A stretch of 64,000 bases of DNA. Origin: Duganella sp. Leaf126 (GTDB lineage: Bacteria; Pseudomonadota; Gammaproteobacteria; Burkholderiales; Burkholderiaceae_D). This document shows, piece by piece, positions 55,358 to 63,488 of this stretch (the stretch's first letter is position 1; each line of letters begins with the position of its first letter). Location: positions 105,854-169,853 of the forward strand of contig NZ_LMNW01000033.1 of assembly GCF_001423125.1 (NCBI RefSeq), given 5' to 3'. Both the position numbers and the translations under genes were made by a program. The notes under the pieces were generated by a model. That model saw only the letters and a program-made list of their open reading frames with translations, had not been told where the DNA came from and did no database searches.

Positions 55358-55981
55358 ATGAGCCGATTCCGATTCCTGCTGTTACTGATACTAGGTGTGT
55401 GCGCCGCCCAGGCCGGTGCGCAGGCAGCGAAACCGGACACCAGCCGGCTCGAGGTCGCGGTCAACCGGGTGGACGTGGACGGCCAGCATATGTACGAGCT
55501 CGACGCCACCGGCGTGGTGGCCGCGCCGCTGCCGCGCGTGTGGCGCATCCTGACCAATTACGAGCGCATGACCGAGTTCGTGCCCGACCTCGAATCGTGC
55601 AAGGTGCTTTCGCGCAATGGTAACGAGGTCATGATCGAGCAGTTCGGCGTGGCCCGGCTGCTGTTCATGACGCAGGCCATCCACCTGATCGTGCGCGCGA
55701 CCGAGCAGCCGATGTCGGCCATCGACATTGCCCTGGTGTCGGGCGACATGAAACACTACGAGGCGCGCTGGGAACTGGTGCCGATGCCCGAGACCGGCGG
55801 CACGCGGGTCGTGTACAAGGGCCGCATGATGCCCAATTTTTATGTCCCGAGCCTGTTCGGCGCCAAGATGATCCGCTCCGACGTCGAGCACATGATGCGC
55901 GCCGTGCTCACCCGCCTCGACCGCCGCGACGACCGTCAGCCCACCGTCAATCCGATCCTGATCGCGCCGCCGGCGAAATAA
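55358..55981 (+). CDS. Secreted SRPBCC/START-type lipid-binding protein
   Basis: 207 residues. Signal peptide RFLLLLILGVCAAQAGAQA, cut near residue 23. The mature part fits the SRPBCC (polyketide-cyclase/START) fold: PRVWRILTNYERMTEFVPDL near residue 65, then EQFGVARLLFMTQAIHL and YEARWELVPMPETGGTRVVY. The family binds hydrophobic ligands. The gene is close to, but not overlapping, the antiporter gene. It converges with the next gene. Confidence 0.8.
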   Translation: MSRFRFLLLLILGVCAAQAGAQAAKPDTSRLEVAVNRVDVDGQHMYELDATGVVAAPLPRVWRILTNYERMTEFVPDLESCKVLSRNGNEVMIEQFGVARLLFMTQAIHLIVRATEQPMSAIDIALVSGDMKHYEARWELVPMPETGGTRVVYKGRMMPNFYVPSLFGAKMIRSDVEHMMRAVLTRLDRRDDRQPTVNPILIAPPAK

Positions 55982-56431
55982 TTACGACAGCCGGGTGTCG
56001 CGGTCGCGCAGCTCGGCGAAGTTTTCCAGGCTGCCGATCTTGATCATGACCGGGTTCAGGCTGGCGCTTTGCATGGCGCGCCAGGCGAACAGCCACTCCT
56101 GTTCCTGCGCCTCGGCGGCGGTCTTGGTAAACGCCGCACCGAGCGCTGCGCGCACGCCGTATTCCACCACGCCGTCGATGCCGGCCCAGTTGGGCAAGGT
56201 GCGCTGCACGGCGCGGTGCAGACGCTCGCCGAATTCCTCGGTATTGTGGATCACCAGGCAGCTGTCGGCGGCAAACAGGTCGAACAGCTTGCGCTCCCAG
56301 GCCTGCGAAAAACTCAGGACCAGGCACGGCGGCGCCGGCCGCAGGATGAACTGGCCCTGGGTCAGCGCCAGTTCCAGGTCTTCGCGCACGCCGTAGCGGT
56401 ACAGGGTCGGAGGGCGTTGGTAGTCATGCAT
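55982..56431 (-). CDS. Hypothetical protein
   Basis: 149 residues, soluble, no signal peptide. Motifs: PTLYRYGVREDLELALTQGQ, CLVLSFSQAWERKLFDLFA and SLNPVMIKIGSLENFAELRD at the C-terminus. It contains more Phe and Trp than its neighbours and has no known catalytic signature that I recognise. It lies 12 bp downstream of the DUF2721 gene on the same strand, so the two probably share a transcript. Function unknown. Confidence 0.6.
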   Translation of the reverse strand: MHDYQRPPTLYRYGVREDLELALTQGQFILRPAPPCLVLSFSQAWERKLFDLFAADSCLVIHNTEEFGERLHRAVQRTLPNWAGIDGVVEYGVRAALGAAFTKTAAEAQEQEWLFAWRAMQSASLNPVMIKIGSLENFAELRDRDTRLS

Positions 56432-56443
56432 AAAAACTCGATT

Positions 56444-56899
56444 CTAGACAGGTTGTTTGGTCGGATCGCGGCGCACGTGACGGTGCGAGCGCATCGCGGC
56501 CGACGCGATAAAAATTTCGCGCAGCAGGTAGCAGAAGCTGCCGATCAGGCAGAACACGGAAAACACGAACATGCCGGCAATGTAGTTTTCCAGCGCAATG
56601 TTGGCGATATCGCCGAGGAACAGCATGGCGATCACCAGGCAGATCATCAGGCCGCAGGCGGTGGACAGCGCGATCGAATAATTGATCAGGTGCGAGCGCC
56701 GGTACATCACGTCGAGCTCGTTGATATAGGCTTCGCTGTACGCAATGTCGAGCCGGTCCTCGAGCACGCGCGAACGGTCGATGATGCGCGCCAGGCGGTT
56801 GGTCAGCACGATCAGGTTGGTACACACGCCGGACAACAGAAACACCGGCGCAATGGCCAGTTGAATGATGTGGCCGATATCGCCGAGCTGAATATTCAT
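56444..56899 (-). CDS. DUF2721-domain membrane protein
   Basis: 151 residues from the ATG at 56899. The first helix (IIQLAIAPVFLLSGVCTNLI) with VLTNRLARIIDRSRVLEDRL, a charged loop, and two further helices (IALSTACGLMICLVIAMLFL and IAGMFVFSVFCLIGSFCYLL) match DUF2721. It is an inner-membrane protein; molecular role unknown. A much longer frame continuing upstream is a shadow of the aminopeptidase gene. Confidence 0.88.
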   Translation of the reverse strand: MNIQLGDIGHIIQLAIAPVFLLSGVCTNLIVLTNRLARIIDRSRVLEDRLDIAYSEAYINELDVMYRRSHLINYSIALSTACGLMICLVIAMLFLGDIANIALENYIAGMFVFSVFCLIGSFCYLLREIFIASAAMRSHRHVRRDPTKQPV

Positions 56900-57012
56900 A
56901 AATGACGGTACGCTGAAAATGATACGGGGCCTCTTCGGGCGGTGTACGTTGCCGGGAGTTGTTAGTGTAGCAGCACCGCACGTGCCCGCACCACTTTCAG
57001 CGCGCGACGCTG

Positions 57013-57969
57013 CTAGTCGAAGCTGCGCTGGCGCCAGAATTGTTCCGTTGCCGCCACCAGGGCGCGCGCAATGCCGTGTTCCATGGCGCCATGGCCGGCA
57101 TCGGGGATCATCCGCATCACCGCCCCCGGCCACGCCTGCTGCAGGCGCCACGCCGACAACGGCGGACAGATCACGTCGTAGCGGCCCTGCACGATCACGG
57201 CCGGCAGGTGGGCGATGCGGCCGATGTTGCGCACCAGCTGGTCGTCGCTGAAAAAGCCCAGGTTGGCCATGTAGTGCGATTCGAGCCGGCCCACGCCCAG
57301 ATCGAGCACATCGTTGGGCGCCTCCTCGGGCTGGGGCAGCAGGAACACGCGCCGTCCCTCGAAGCGGCTCCAGGCGCGCACGGCCGGCCAGTGCACGGCC
57401 GGGTCGTCGCTCATGATGCGGCGCACGTAGGCGCCCAGCAGGTCGCCGCGCTCGTGCGCGGGGATCGGCGCCACGAACTCCTGGTACAGCTCCGGGTAAA
57501 ACCACTGCACGCCATGCAGGAACCAGTCGATCTCGGGCTGGGTGCACAGGAAGATGCCACGCAATACGAAGCCGAGGCAGCGCTCGGGGTGGGCCTGGCC
57601 GTAGGCCAGCGCCAGGGTCGAGCCCCACGAGCCGCCGAACACCAGCCACCGGTCGATCCCGAACTGGCTGCGCAGTTGTTCGATATCGTCGATCAGCAAT
57701 TGCGTGGTGTTGTGGCGGCATTCGCCGACCGGCACCGACTTGCCGGCGCCGCGCTGGTCGAACAGGATCACGCGGTAGCGCGCGGGATCGAAAAAGCGCC
57801 GGTGCTGCGGCGACAGCCCGGCGCCGGGGCCGCCGTGCAGGAAGATCACCGGGATGCCGTCCGGGTTGCCCACTTCTTCCCAATAAATGGTGTGCAGGGC
57901 GTCCACGGCCAGCATGCCGTGGCGGACCGGTTTGATCGGTGGGAACAGCGGAGAATGGGGGGCGGGCAT
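57013..57969 (-). CDS. Prolyl aminopeptidase (S33 family)
   Basis: 318 residues from ATG 57969 (GAGGA six bases upstream). The alpha/beta-hydrolase motifs match proline iminopeptidase: FLHGGPGAGLSPQHRRFFD near residue 43 (oxyanion hole), GGSWGSTLALAYGQAHPER near 110 (catalytic Ser), and the closing DAGHGAMEH near 292 (His). It removes N-terminal Pro from peptides in the cytoplasm. It is separated from phaB by a bidirectional terminator. Confidence 0.93.
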   Translation of the reverse strand: MPAPHSPLFPPIKPVRHGMLAVDALHTIYWEEVGNPDGIPVIFLHGGPGAGLSPQHRRFFDPARYRVILFDQRGAGKSVPVGECRHNTTQLLIDDIEQLRSQFGIDRWLVFGGSWGSTLALAYGQAHPERCLGFVLRGIFLCTQPEIDWFLHGVQWFYPELYQEFVAPIPAHERGDLLGAYVRRIMSDDPAVHWPAVRAWSRFEGRRVFLLPQPEEAPNDVLDLGVGRLESHYMANLGFFSDDQLVRNIGRIAHLPAVIVQGRYDVICPPLSAWRLQQAWPGAVMRMIPDAGHGAMEHGIARALVAATEQFWRQRSFD

Positions 57970-58002
57970 GGCAATCCTCGGGACGGTGACAGCCGATTGT
58001 AC

Positions 58003-58038
58003 GAAAAAAAACCGGGATCGCGAACGATCCCGGTTTTT
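58003..58038. terminator. Bidirectional Rho-independent terminator
   Basis: AAAAACCGGGATCG (58007-58020) and CGATCCCGGTTTTT (58025-58038) are exact inverted copies around CGAA, with A- and T-runs at both ends. It ends the phaAB operon on the minus strand; the plus strand has no gene here. Confidence 0.92.
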
Positions 58039-58066
58039 ACGCGTGAGCGCGAGCGCGCCAGCGCGG

Positions 58067-58807
58067 TCAGGACATGTGCTGGCCACCATTGATGGCGATG
58101 TTGGCACCGGTGACGAACGCTGCCTCATCGGACGACAGGTAGGCCACCAGGCCAGCCACTTCTTCCGGCTTGCCCAGGCGGCCCATCGGGATTTGCGGCA
58201 CGATCTTCGTTTCCAGCACCTCGGACGGGATTTCCATGACCATCTTGGTGCCAATATAGCCGGGCGAGATGGTATTGACGGTCACGCCCTTGCGCGCCAC
58301 TTCCAGCGCCAGCGCCTTGGTAAAACCGTGCATGCCGGCCTTGGCAGCCGAATAGTTGGTCTGGCCGAAAGCACCCTTCTGGCCGTTGACCGACGAGATA
58401 TTGATGATGCGGCCCCAGCCGCGCTCCACCATGCCGTCGCACACCGGCTTGGTCATGTTGAACACGGAGTCGAGGTTGGTGCCCATGACGGCGTCCCAGT
58501 TCGGCTTGTCCATTTTCTTGAAGGTCATGTCGCGCGTGATGCCGGCATTGTTGACCAGCACGTCGATCGGACCGATATCCTTTTCGATGGCGGCGATGCA
58601 GGCCTGGGCCGAATCGTAGTCGGCCACATCGCATGGATAGGCGCGGAAGTTGAAGCCCTGGTCGCGGGTCGTGGCCAGCCATTGCTCGACCTTGGTGTTG
58701 CCGGGCGAGTAGGTGGTGACCACGCAATAACCGAGCGCCGACAACTTGAAGCACACCGCTTCGCCCAGACCGCCCATACCGCCAGTAACCAATGCAACTC
58801 GTGCCAT
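58067..58807 (-). CDS. phaB: Acetoacetyl-CoA reductase
   Basis: 246 residues, an SDR reductase that turns acetoacetyl-CoA into (R)-3-hydroxybutyryl-CoA with NADPH for polyhydroxybutyrate. ALVTGGMGGLGEAVCFKL (cofactor motif) near residue 5, VLVNNAGITRDMTFKKMDK, ISSVNGQKGAFGQTNYSAAK (Ser and YxxxK) near residue 150, and EVLETKIVPQIPMGRLGKPE all match PhaB. GAGGGG precedes the ATG. It follows phaA by 67 bp, and a strong terminator follows. No polymerase (phaC) is in the window. Confidence 0.95.
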   Translation of the reverse strand: MARVALVTGGMGGLGEAVCFKLSALGYCVVTTYSPGNTKVEQWLATTRDQGFNFRAYPCDVADYDSAQACIAAIEKDIGPIDVLVNNAGITRDMTFKKMDKPNWDAVMGTNLDSVFNMTKPVCDGMVERGWGRIINISSVNGQKGAFGQTNYSAAKAGMHGFTKALALEVARKGVTVNTISPGYIGTKMVMEIPSEVLETKIVPQIPMGRLGKPEEVAGLVAYLSSDEAAFVTGANIAINGGQHMS

Positions 58808-58874
58808 GTTTGTCCCCTCGTGAAGTAACGTGAAATACGGGCCGCCGCACCCGGCGGACGGCCCCGGTTGGTTG

Positions 58875-60053
58875 TTATGCCCGTTCGATGGCCAGCGCCA
58901 CGCCCATGCCGCCGCCGATGCACAGCGAAGCGAGGCCCTTCTTGGCGTCGCGGCGGACCATTTCGTGGATCAGGGTGACCAGGATGCGCGCGCCGGACGC
59001 GCCGATCGGGTGGCCGATGGCGATGGCGCCGCCGTTGACGTTGATCTTGCTGGTGTCCCAGCCCATTTCCTTGTTCACGGCCACGGCCTGGGCGGCGAAT
59101 GCTTCGTTAATTTCCAGCAGATCGAGGTCGTCGGGCGTCCAGCCGGCTTTTTTCAGGCACAAACGGGTGGCGCTGACCGGTCCCATGCCCATGAAGGCAG
59201 GATCGAGGCCGGACGAGGCGTAAGCCTTGATCTTGGCCAGCACCGGCAGGCCCAGCTCTTTCGCTTGCGTGGCCGACATCATGATCACGGCGGCAGCGCC
59301 ATCGTTCAGGCCCGAGGCGTTGCCGGCCGTGACCGTCCCTTCCTTGTTGAAGGCCGGGCGCAGGCCGGCCAGGCCTTCCAGCGTGGAACCGGGCTTGATG
59401 TATTCGTCGGTGTCGAAGACGATGCTGCCTTTTTTCTGGGCAATTTCCAGCGGCAGGATCTCGTCCTTGAACTTGCCTTCTTTTTGCGCCGCTTCGGCTT
59501 TCAGCTGCGACTGCAGCGCGAATTCGTCCTGCTCGGCACGGGAAATCTCGTATTTCTTGGCGACGTTTTCAGCCGTCACGCCCATGTGGTACTGGTTGTA
59601 GACGTCCCACAGGCCGTCGACGATCATGGTGTCGACCATCTTGATGTCGCCCATGCGGAAGCCGTCGCGCGAGCCGGGCATCGCGTGCGGGGCGGCGCTC
59701 ATGTTTTCCTGGCCGCCGGCGATGACGATTTGTGCATCGCCGCATTTAATCGCCTGGGCAGCCAGGTGGGTGGCTTTCAAACCGCTGCCGCACACGTGGT
59801 TGATGGTGAAACCGGGAATGGTGTCGGGCAGGCCGGCCTTGATCACGGCCTGGCGCGCGGGGTTCTGGCCGACGCCGGCAGTGAGCACCTGGCCCAGGAT
59901 CGCTTCGCTCACCAGCTTGGGATCGATGCCGGTCTTGGCCAGCAACCCCTTGATGACATGGGCGCCCAGGTCGGCCGCCGCAGTCTTAGCCAGCGAACCG
60001 CCGAATTTGCCCACACCTGTACGGCCTGCGGCCACGATTACTACATCATCCAT
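58875..60053 (-). CDS. phaA: Acetyl-CoA acetyltransferase (beta-ketothiolase)
   Basis: 392 residues from ATG 60053, with GGAGA six bases upstream; a start at 60065 is less likely. Thiolase motifs: INHVCGSGLKATHLAAQAI near residue 85 (acyl-binding Cys), VNVNGGAIAIGHPIGASGAR near 345 (His), and LCIGGGMGVALAIE near 378 (second Cys). It condenses two acetyl-CoA for PHB synthesis, with phaB downstream. Upstream lie five 11-bp repeat units and a MetR-like gene. Confidence 0.95.
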   Translation of the reverse strand: MDDVVIVAAGRTGVGKFGGSLAKTAAADLGAHVIKGLLAKTGIDPKLVSEAILGQVLTAGVGQNPARQAVIKAGLPDTIPGFTINHVCGSGLKATHLAAQAIKCGDAQIVIAGGQENMSAAPHAMPGSRDGFRMGDIKMVDTMIVDGLWDVYNQYHMGVTAENVAKKYEISRAEQDEFALQSQLKAEAAQKEGKFKDEILPLEIAQKKGSIVFDTDEYIKPGSTLEGLAGLRPAFNKEGTVTAGNASGLNDGAAAVIMMSATQAKELGLPVLAKIKAYASSGLDPAFMGMGPVSATRLCLKKAGWTPDDLDLLEINEAFAAQAVAVNKEMGWDTSKINVNGGAIAIGHPIGASGARILVTLIHEMVRRDAKKGLASLCIGGGMGVALAIERA

Positions 60054-60373
60054 GTGATTCTCCAAAACGCCGGTGCACAGCCGGCATGGTTAGCAAAAGC
60101 GAACTTCCATCCACCTGATGATACGCTTGCCACGGCGGCGGCGTGGCGGCTTTCGATGCTGCGTTGCCGCGAAGTTGCCTCGACGTTGCCGCGACGTTGC
60201 CGCGACGTTGCCGGCCAGGCCAGGCCCGGCCACCCCGGGGCGGCACTGGCGCAAGCTTTTCCGTGTCAACCGTGATCATCAATCGGGGGATTCATCGTAA
60301 GCGCGGCAATACTCTGCCCTTTTGATCTGGCTCAATCGGCCGGCGACCATTTTGAATAAGACATGCTTATTTG
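60054..60373. other. phaA upstream region
   Basis: 320 bp between phaA and the convergent-reading end of the MetR-like gene (both on the minus strand). It holds the 11-bp repeat block listed separately and no convincing gene; the small frames here are repeat-derived and lack ribosome sites. Promoter boxes for phaA are not clear. Confidence 0.6.
60159..60213. repeat. Five tandem 11-bp units upstream of phaA
   Basis: Three exact copies of CGACGTTGCCG (60181-60191, 60192-60202, 60203-60213) preceded by two diverged ones (60159-60169, 60170-60180). The unit is about one helical turn, so the copies face the same side of the DNA, as in cooperative regulator sites. It could also be simple slippage. 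Confidence 0.8.
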
Positions 60374-61282
60374 TCACGACAATAATCTGATACCGTCCAG
60401 CGTCGCCGCGCATTGCTCGCGTATCACTTTGACGAAGTCCAGCACATAGGCCTTGTGCTGCTGGGCCGGCGGCACCGACACGTACAGGTCGCTCCACAAG
60501 CCCTGCTCGCCCACCGGCCGCGCGATCACGTAGTCATAATCGACATAGTTCTTGATGGCCCAGTTGGGCAGCGCGGCGATCCCGCGCCGGCTCGCCACCA
60601 GCTGCAGCACGGCGACCGTCAGCTCGGCGGTGCGGCGTTCGAAGGCGATGTGTTCCGGTCGCAGCACTTCGCGGATCAGGTCGATGCGCTGTTCCGGCAC
60701 CGGGTAGGTGATCAGGGTTTCGCCGCTGAAGTCGGCCGCCTGCAGCCGACGCTGGGCCGCCAGCCGGTGTTTTTGCGCCATCACCACCATGATTTCGAAG
60801 CGGAACAGCGCAAACGTGGCGAACTCGGGGCCGTATGCCGAGCCGATGACGAGGTCGGCGGCGCCGCTGCGCAGCAATTCGGCCGGTTCGCTGTGAAAGC
60901 CCGACACCAGGTCGATCTCGACATCGGGCCAGCGCTGGCGAAATTCATCCATCACCGGCATCAGCCAGTCGAAGCAGGTATGGCACTCGAGCACCACCCG
61001 CAACTGGCCGGTGTCGCCCTGCGTCAGGCGCGCCACGTCGCGCTCGGCATTGTCGATTTCGGGCAGCAGCATGTCGGCCAGCTTAAGCAGCCGCGCACCG
61101 GTCGCGGTAAAGCCGATCGGCACCGATTTGCGCTCAAATAGCGGCCCGCCGTAGCGATCTTCCAGTAACTTGATTTGATGGGACAGCGCCGACTGGGTCA
61201 GGTTGAGCAGCTGGGCAGCGCGCACCAGGCTGCCGGCGGAGCGCAGCGCGCTCAAGGTGCGGAGGTGGCGAATTTCTAGCAT
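60374..61282 (-). CDS. LysR-family regulator, MetR-like
   Basis: 302 residues. The N-terminal HTH is MLEIRHLRTLSALRSAGSLV and AAQLLNLTQSALSHQIKLLE, as in MetR of methionine biosynthesis (E. coli MetR begins [20 protein letters not shown]). The effector domain has LECHTCFDWLMPVMDEFRQR and GIAALPNWAIKNYVDYDYVI, also MetR-like. MetR activates metE and related genes with homocysteine. The divergent gene here is a MetE N-domain protein, so regulation of that gene is likely. Confidence 0.88.
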   Translation of the reverse strand: MLEIRHLRTLSALRSAGSLVRAAQLLNLTQSALSHQIKLLEDRYGGPLFERKSVPIGFTATGARLLKLADMLLPEIDNAERDVARLTQGDTGQLRVVLECHTCFDWLMPVMDEFRQRWPDVEIDLVSGFHSEPAELLRSGAADLVIGSAYGPEFATFALFRFEIMVVMAQKHRLAAQRRLQAADFSGETLITYPVPEQRIDLIREVLRPEHIAFERRTAELTVAVLQLVASRRGIAALPNWAIKNYVDYDYVIARPVGEQGLWSDLYVSVPPAQQHKAYVLDFVKVIREQCAATLDGIRLLS

Positions 61283-61338
61283 CTATTAATCTTTTTCATG
61301 TCGATCCGCAAAATCTTTCGTTTGGATTATAGATTGGA

Positions 61339-62607
61339 ATGCCGCAAACTTTAGCGCACCGATATGAACTCCTTATGACAAGCACGATGATTACCGCCAT
61401 TCCATTCATCCAGACCCATCTTCCCGGCTTCTTCCCTGCCGGCGCAGCGCAGGCGGCCACGGCCGCCCTCCAGCACAGCGCCGGCCTCGACTTCGTGACC
61501 GTTGGCGGTGTCTGCTGCGCGCAGCCGGGCGACAGTGCCGGGCGGGGGATGCGGCAGCATGGATCGCCCGACATGCTGTTGTCGCAGGCCTGCGCACCGC
61601 TGTTCGTCCAGGTGACCGCAGCGCTGGCTGCGGGCCACGCCGTCAAGGCAGTACTGCCGGGACCGATGAGCTTTCTGTGGCTGGGCCGGGAAGACACGAC
61701 TGCGGACCGCCTGCCCCTGCTCGCGCGGCTGCTGCCCGCGTATTGCGCCGTGCTCGACCGGCTCAAGCAACTGGGCGTGCAGTGGGTGCAGGTCGACGAG
61801 CCGATCCTGGGCCTGGGCCTGCAATTGCCCGGCGCCTGGCGCAGCGCGTTCGAGTATGCGTACTGGCAGCTGAACCAGGTGGGGGTACCGCTGCTGCTGG
61901 CCACCTATGGTGCACCTTTGCAAGAAAACCTGGGCCTGGCCTGCCGCCTGCCGGTCGCCGGCCTGCACGTCGACGGCGTCTGCGCGCCGCACGAACTGAC
62001 CAGCATCGCGGACTGGCTGCCGGTGCACAAGGTGCTGTCGGTCGGCATCGTCGATGGCCGCGCGCACGGCCCTACCGACCGCGACACGGCCCTGGCGCTG
62101 CTGGCGCCGCTGGCCGACAAGCGCGGCGGCAAGCTGTGGCTGTCCACCTCGTGCCCGCTGCTGCAAGGGTCGGTGCCGCAGGGGTCGCTGCTGGAAGGGT
62201 CGCTGCTGGAAGGGTCGCTGCTGCAAGAATCACTGCTGCAACGGCAGCTGCTTCGTGGGTCACTGCTGCAAGAAACGATGCCGCAGGGGTCGCTGCCGCA
62301 AGAAACGATGGCGCAGGGATCGCTGCCGCATCCGTCGCTGCCGGATGAATTGCTGCAACAAGCATCGCTGTGCCAGGCGCCGGCAATACCGGAGCTGCTG
62401 CGACCGGTCGCCGGAAGCCAGCCCGCCAGTCATGACGGCGCCGCGCTGGCCTTTGCGACCGCCAAGCTCGGCGAACTCCGCATCCTGAAAGCGGCGCTGG
62501 CGGCCATGGCAGCCGGTAAGGACGCGGCGCGGGGGGCCGGCGGCAGCCCCGCATTTTTCCACGCGTTCAGCCGTGCATCTCTCCCCATGGGCGGTTTTCC
62601 ACAGTAG
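61339..62607 (+). CDS. MetE-like N-terminal-domain protein with pentapeptide repeats (no catalytic domain)
   Basis: 422 residues, about half of a cobalamin-independent methionine synthase. GHAVKAVLPGPMSFLWLGRE, LKQLGVQWVQVDEPILGLGL and VAGLHVDGVCAPHELTSIAD match the N-terminal barrel of MetE, up to STSCPLL near residue 273. Fourteen 5-residue repeats follow (residues 274-343), then LAFATAKLGELRILKAALAAM resumes the N-domain. The protein ends SLPMGGFPQ at a TAG, where MetE's linker LP..IGSFPQT would lead into the C-terminal domain; the zinc and homocysteine site is thus missing. Start at 61339 is the longest ATG; 61375 and 61387 are alternatives. Either a decayed metE or a repurposed N-domain. 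No ribosome site is clear. Confidence 0.75.
   Translation: MPQTLAHRYELLMTSTMITAIPFIQTHLPGFFPAGAAQAATAALQHSAGLDFVTVGGVCCAQPGDSAGRGMRQHGSPDMLLSQACAPLFVQVTAALAAGHAVKAVLPGPMSFLWLGREDTTADRLPLLARLLPAYCAVLDRLKQLGVQWVQVDEPILGLGLQLPGAWRSAFEYAYWQLNQVGVPLLLATYGAPLQENLGLACRLPVAGLHVDGVCAPHELTSIADWLPVHKVLSVGIVDGRAHGPTDRDTALALLAPLADKRGGKLWLSTSCPLLQGSVPQGSLLEGSLLEGSLLQESLLQRQLLRGSLLQETMPQGSLPQETMAQGSLPHPSLPDELLQQASLCQAPAIPELLRPVAGSQPASHDGAALAFATAKLGELRILKAALAAMAAGKDAARGAGGSPAFFHAFSRASLPMGGFPQ
62158..62367 (+). repeat. Fourteen 15-bp in-frame tandem repeats in the MetE-like gene
   Basis: Units of the form CTGCTGCAAGGGTCG, encoding LLQGS and variants (VPQGS, LLEGS, LLQES, LLRGS, MPQGS, LPQET). Two adjacent copies of LLEGS (62188-62217) are identical. 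The reading frame stays open. It looks like a coding minisatellite seeded from the native LL-Q stretch of the MetE barrel. Confidence 0.9.
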
Positions 62608-62661
62608 AATGCCAGCACCTGCGCCTGCGCGCGCGGATGCCACCATTCTTTACTGTCGCCC

Positions 62662-63453
62662 ATGTCCAAGAGCCTGTTTCAAAAGCCTGTAGAAATCAAG
62701 ATTTCCACTGTAGTTGCGGTCTCCGCCATTGTTACCACGGCCGATGTCAAGGCCCTCGACGCGGCGCTCTCCAGCATGACCGGCGGCAGCGCCGACTTCT
62801 TCGACGACGATCTCACCGTGATCGACATTGCCGCCTTGCCAGATGGCACGCCCATCGACTGGCAGGCCGTCATCGCGGTGCTGGCCAAATATCGCTTGAA
62901 ACCGGTCGCCGTGCGCAATGCCCCGCCCGCCATGGCCGCCGAGATTGCTTCGCACGGACTGAGCCTGGAAACCGCCAGCAAGCCGCGCGACGACGAGGCA
63001 CCGGTTGCCGCAGCGGTCGCAGCGCCTGTCGCGGCGCCGGCAGCGGCGCCAGCCCCGGCCAGGGCCCCCACCGTGTCGAGTCCCGCCGAGCCGGTACCGA
63101 ACGGCGCCGGCGTGATGATCATCGACTCCCCGGTGCGCGCCGGTCAGCGCATCTACGCGCGCGGTTGCGACCTGATCGTCACCGCCGTGGTCAACAACGG
63201 CGCCGAGATCATCGCCGACGGCAGCATCCACGTGTACAACACGCTCAACGGCCGCGCGCTGGCCGGTGCGTCCGGCAATGCCGACGCGCGCATCTTTGCT
63301 TTGAATATGTCGCCGGAACTGGTGTCCATTGCCGGCGTCTACCGTACTTTTGAAGACGGCTTCCCGGCCGAATTTGCGCGTTCTCCCGCGCAAATCCGTT
63401 TGATGGGTGACCGAATCGATATACTATCTGTCAATTCCGCAACCCGCGCCTGA
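62662..63453 (+). CDS. minC: Septum site-determining protein MinC
   Basis: 263 residues. The N-terminal domain (FQKPVEIKISTVVAVSAIVT, then FFDDDLTVIDIAALPDGTPI) blocks FtsZ. A variable Pro/Ala linker (residues about 115-155, rich in APVAAPAAAPAPARAP) joins the C-terminal MinD-binding beta-helix (SPVRAGQRIYARGCDLIVTA, NGAEIIADGSIHVYNTLNGR, NADARIFALNMSPELVSIAG). It stops division away from midcell. minD follows 35 bp downstream. The ATG has no clear ribosome site. Confidence 0.95.
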   Translation: MSKSLFQKPVEIKISTVVAVSAIVTTADVKALDAALSSMTGGSADFFDDDLTVIDIAALPDGTPIDWQAVIAVLAKYRLKPVAVRNAPPAMAAEIASHGLSLETASKPRDDEAPVAAAVAAPVAAPAAAPAPARAPTVSSPAEPVPNGAGVMIIDSPVRAGQRIYARGCDLIVTAVVNNGAEIIADGSIHVYNTLNGRALAGASGNADARIFALNMSPELVSIAGVYRTFEDGFPAEFARSPAQIRLMGDRIDILSVNSATRA

Positions 63454-63488
63454 GTGGCCGCCATCCCTCTTTCTGTAAAGGATTATCT

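Noticed and set aside
60159..60213. CRISPR-like or coding repeat
   Set aside because: Units are 11 bp with no spacers and no supported gene across them.
62158..62367. CRISPR-like array
   Set aside because: The repeats are 15 bp, contiguous and in frame with the MetE-like protein, without spacers.
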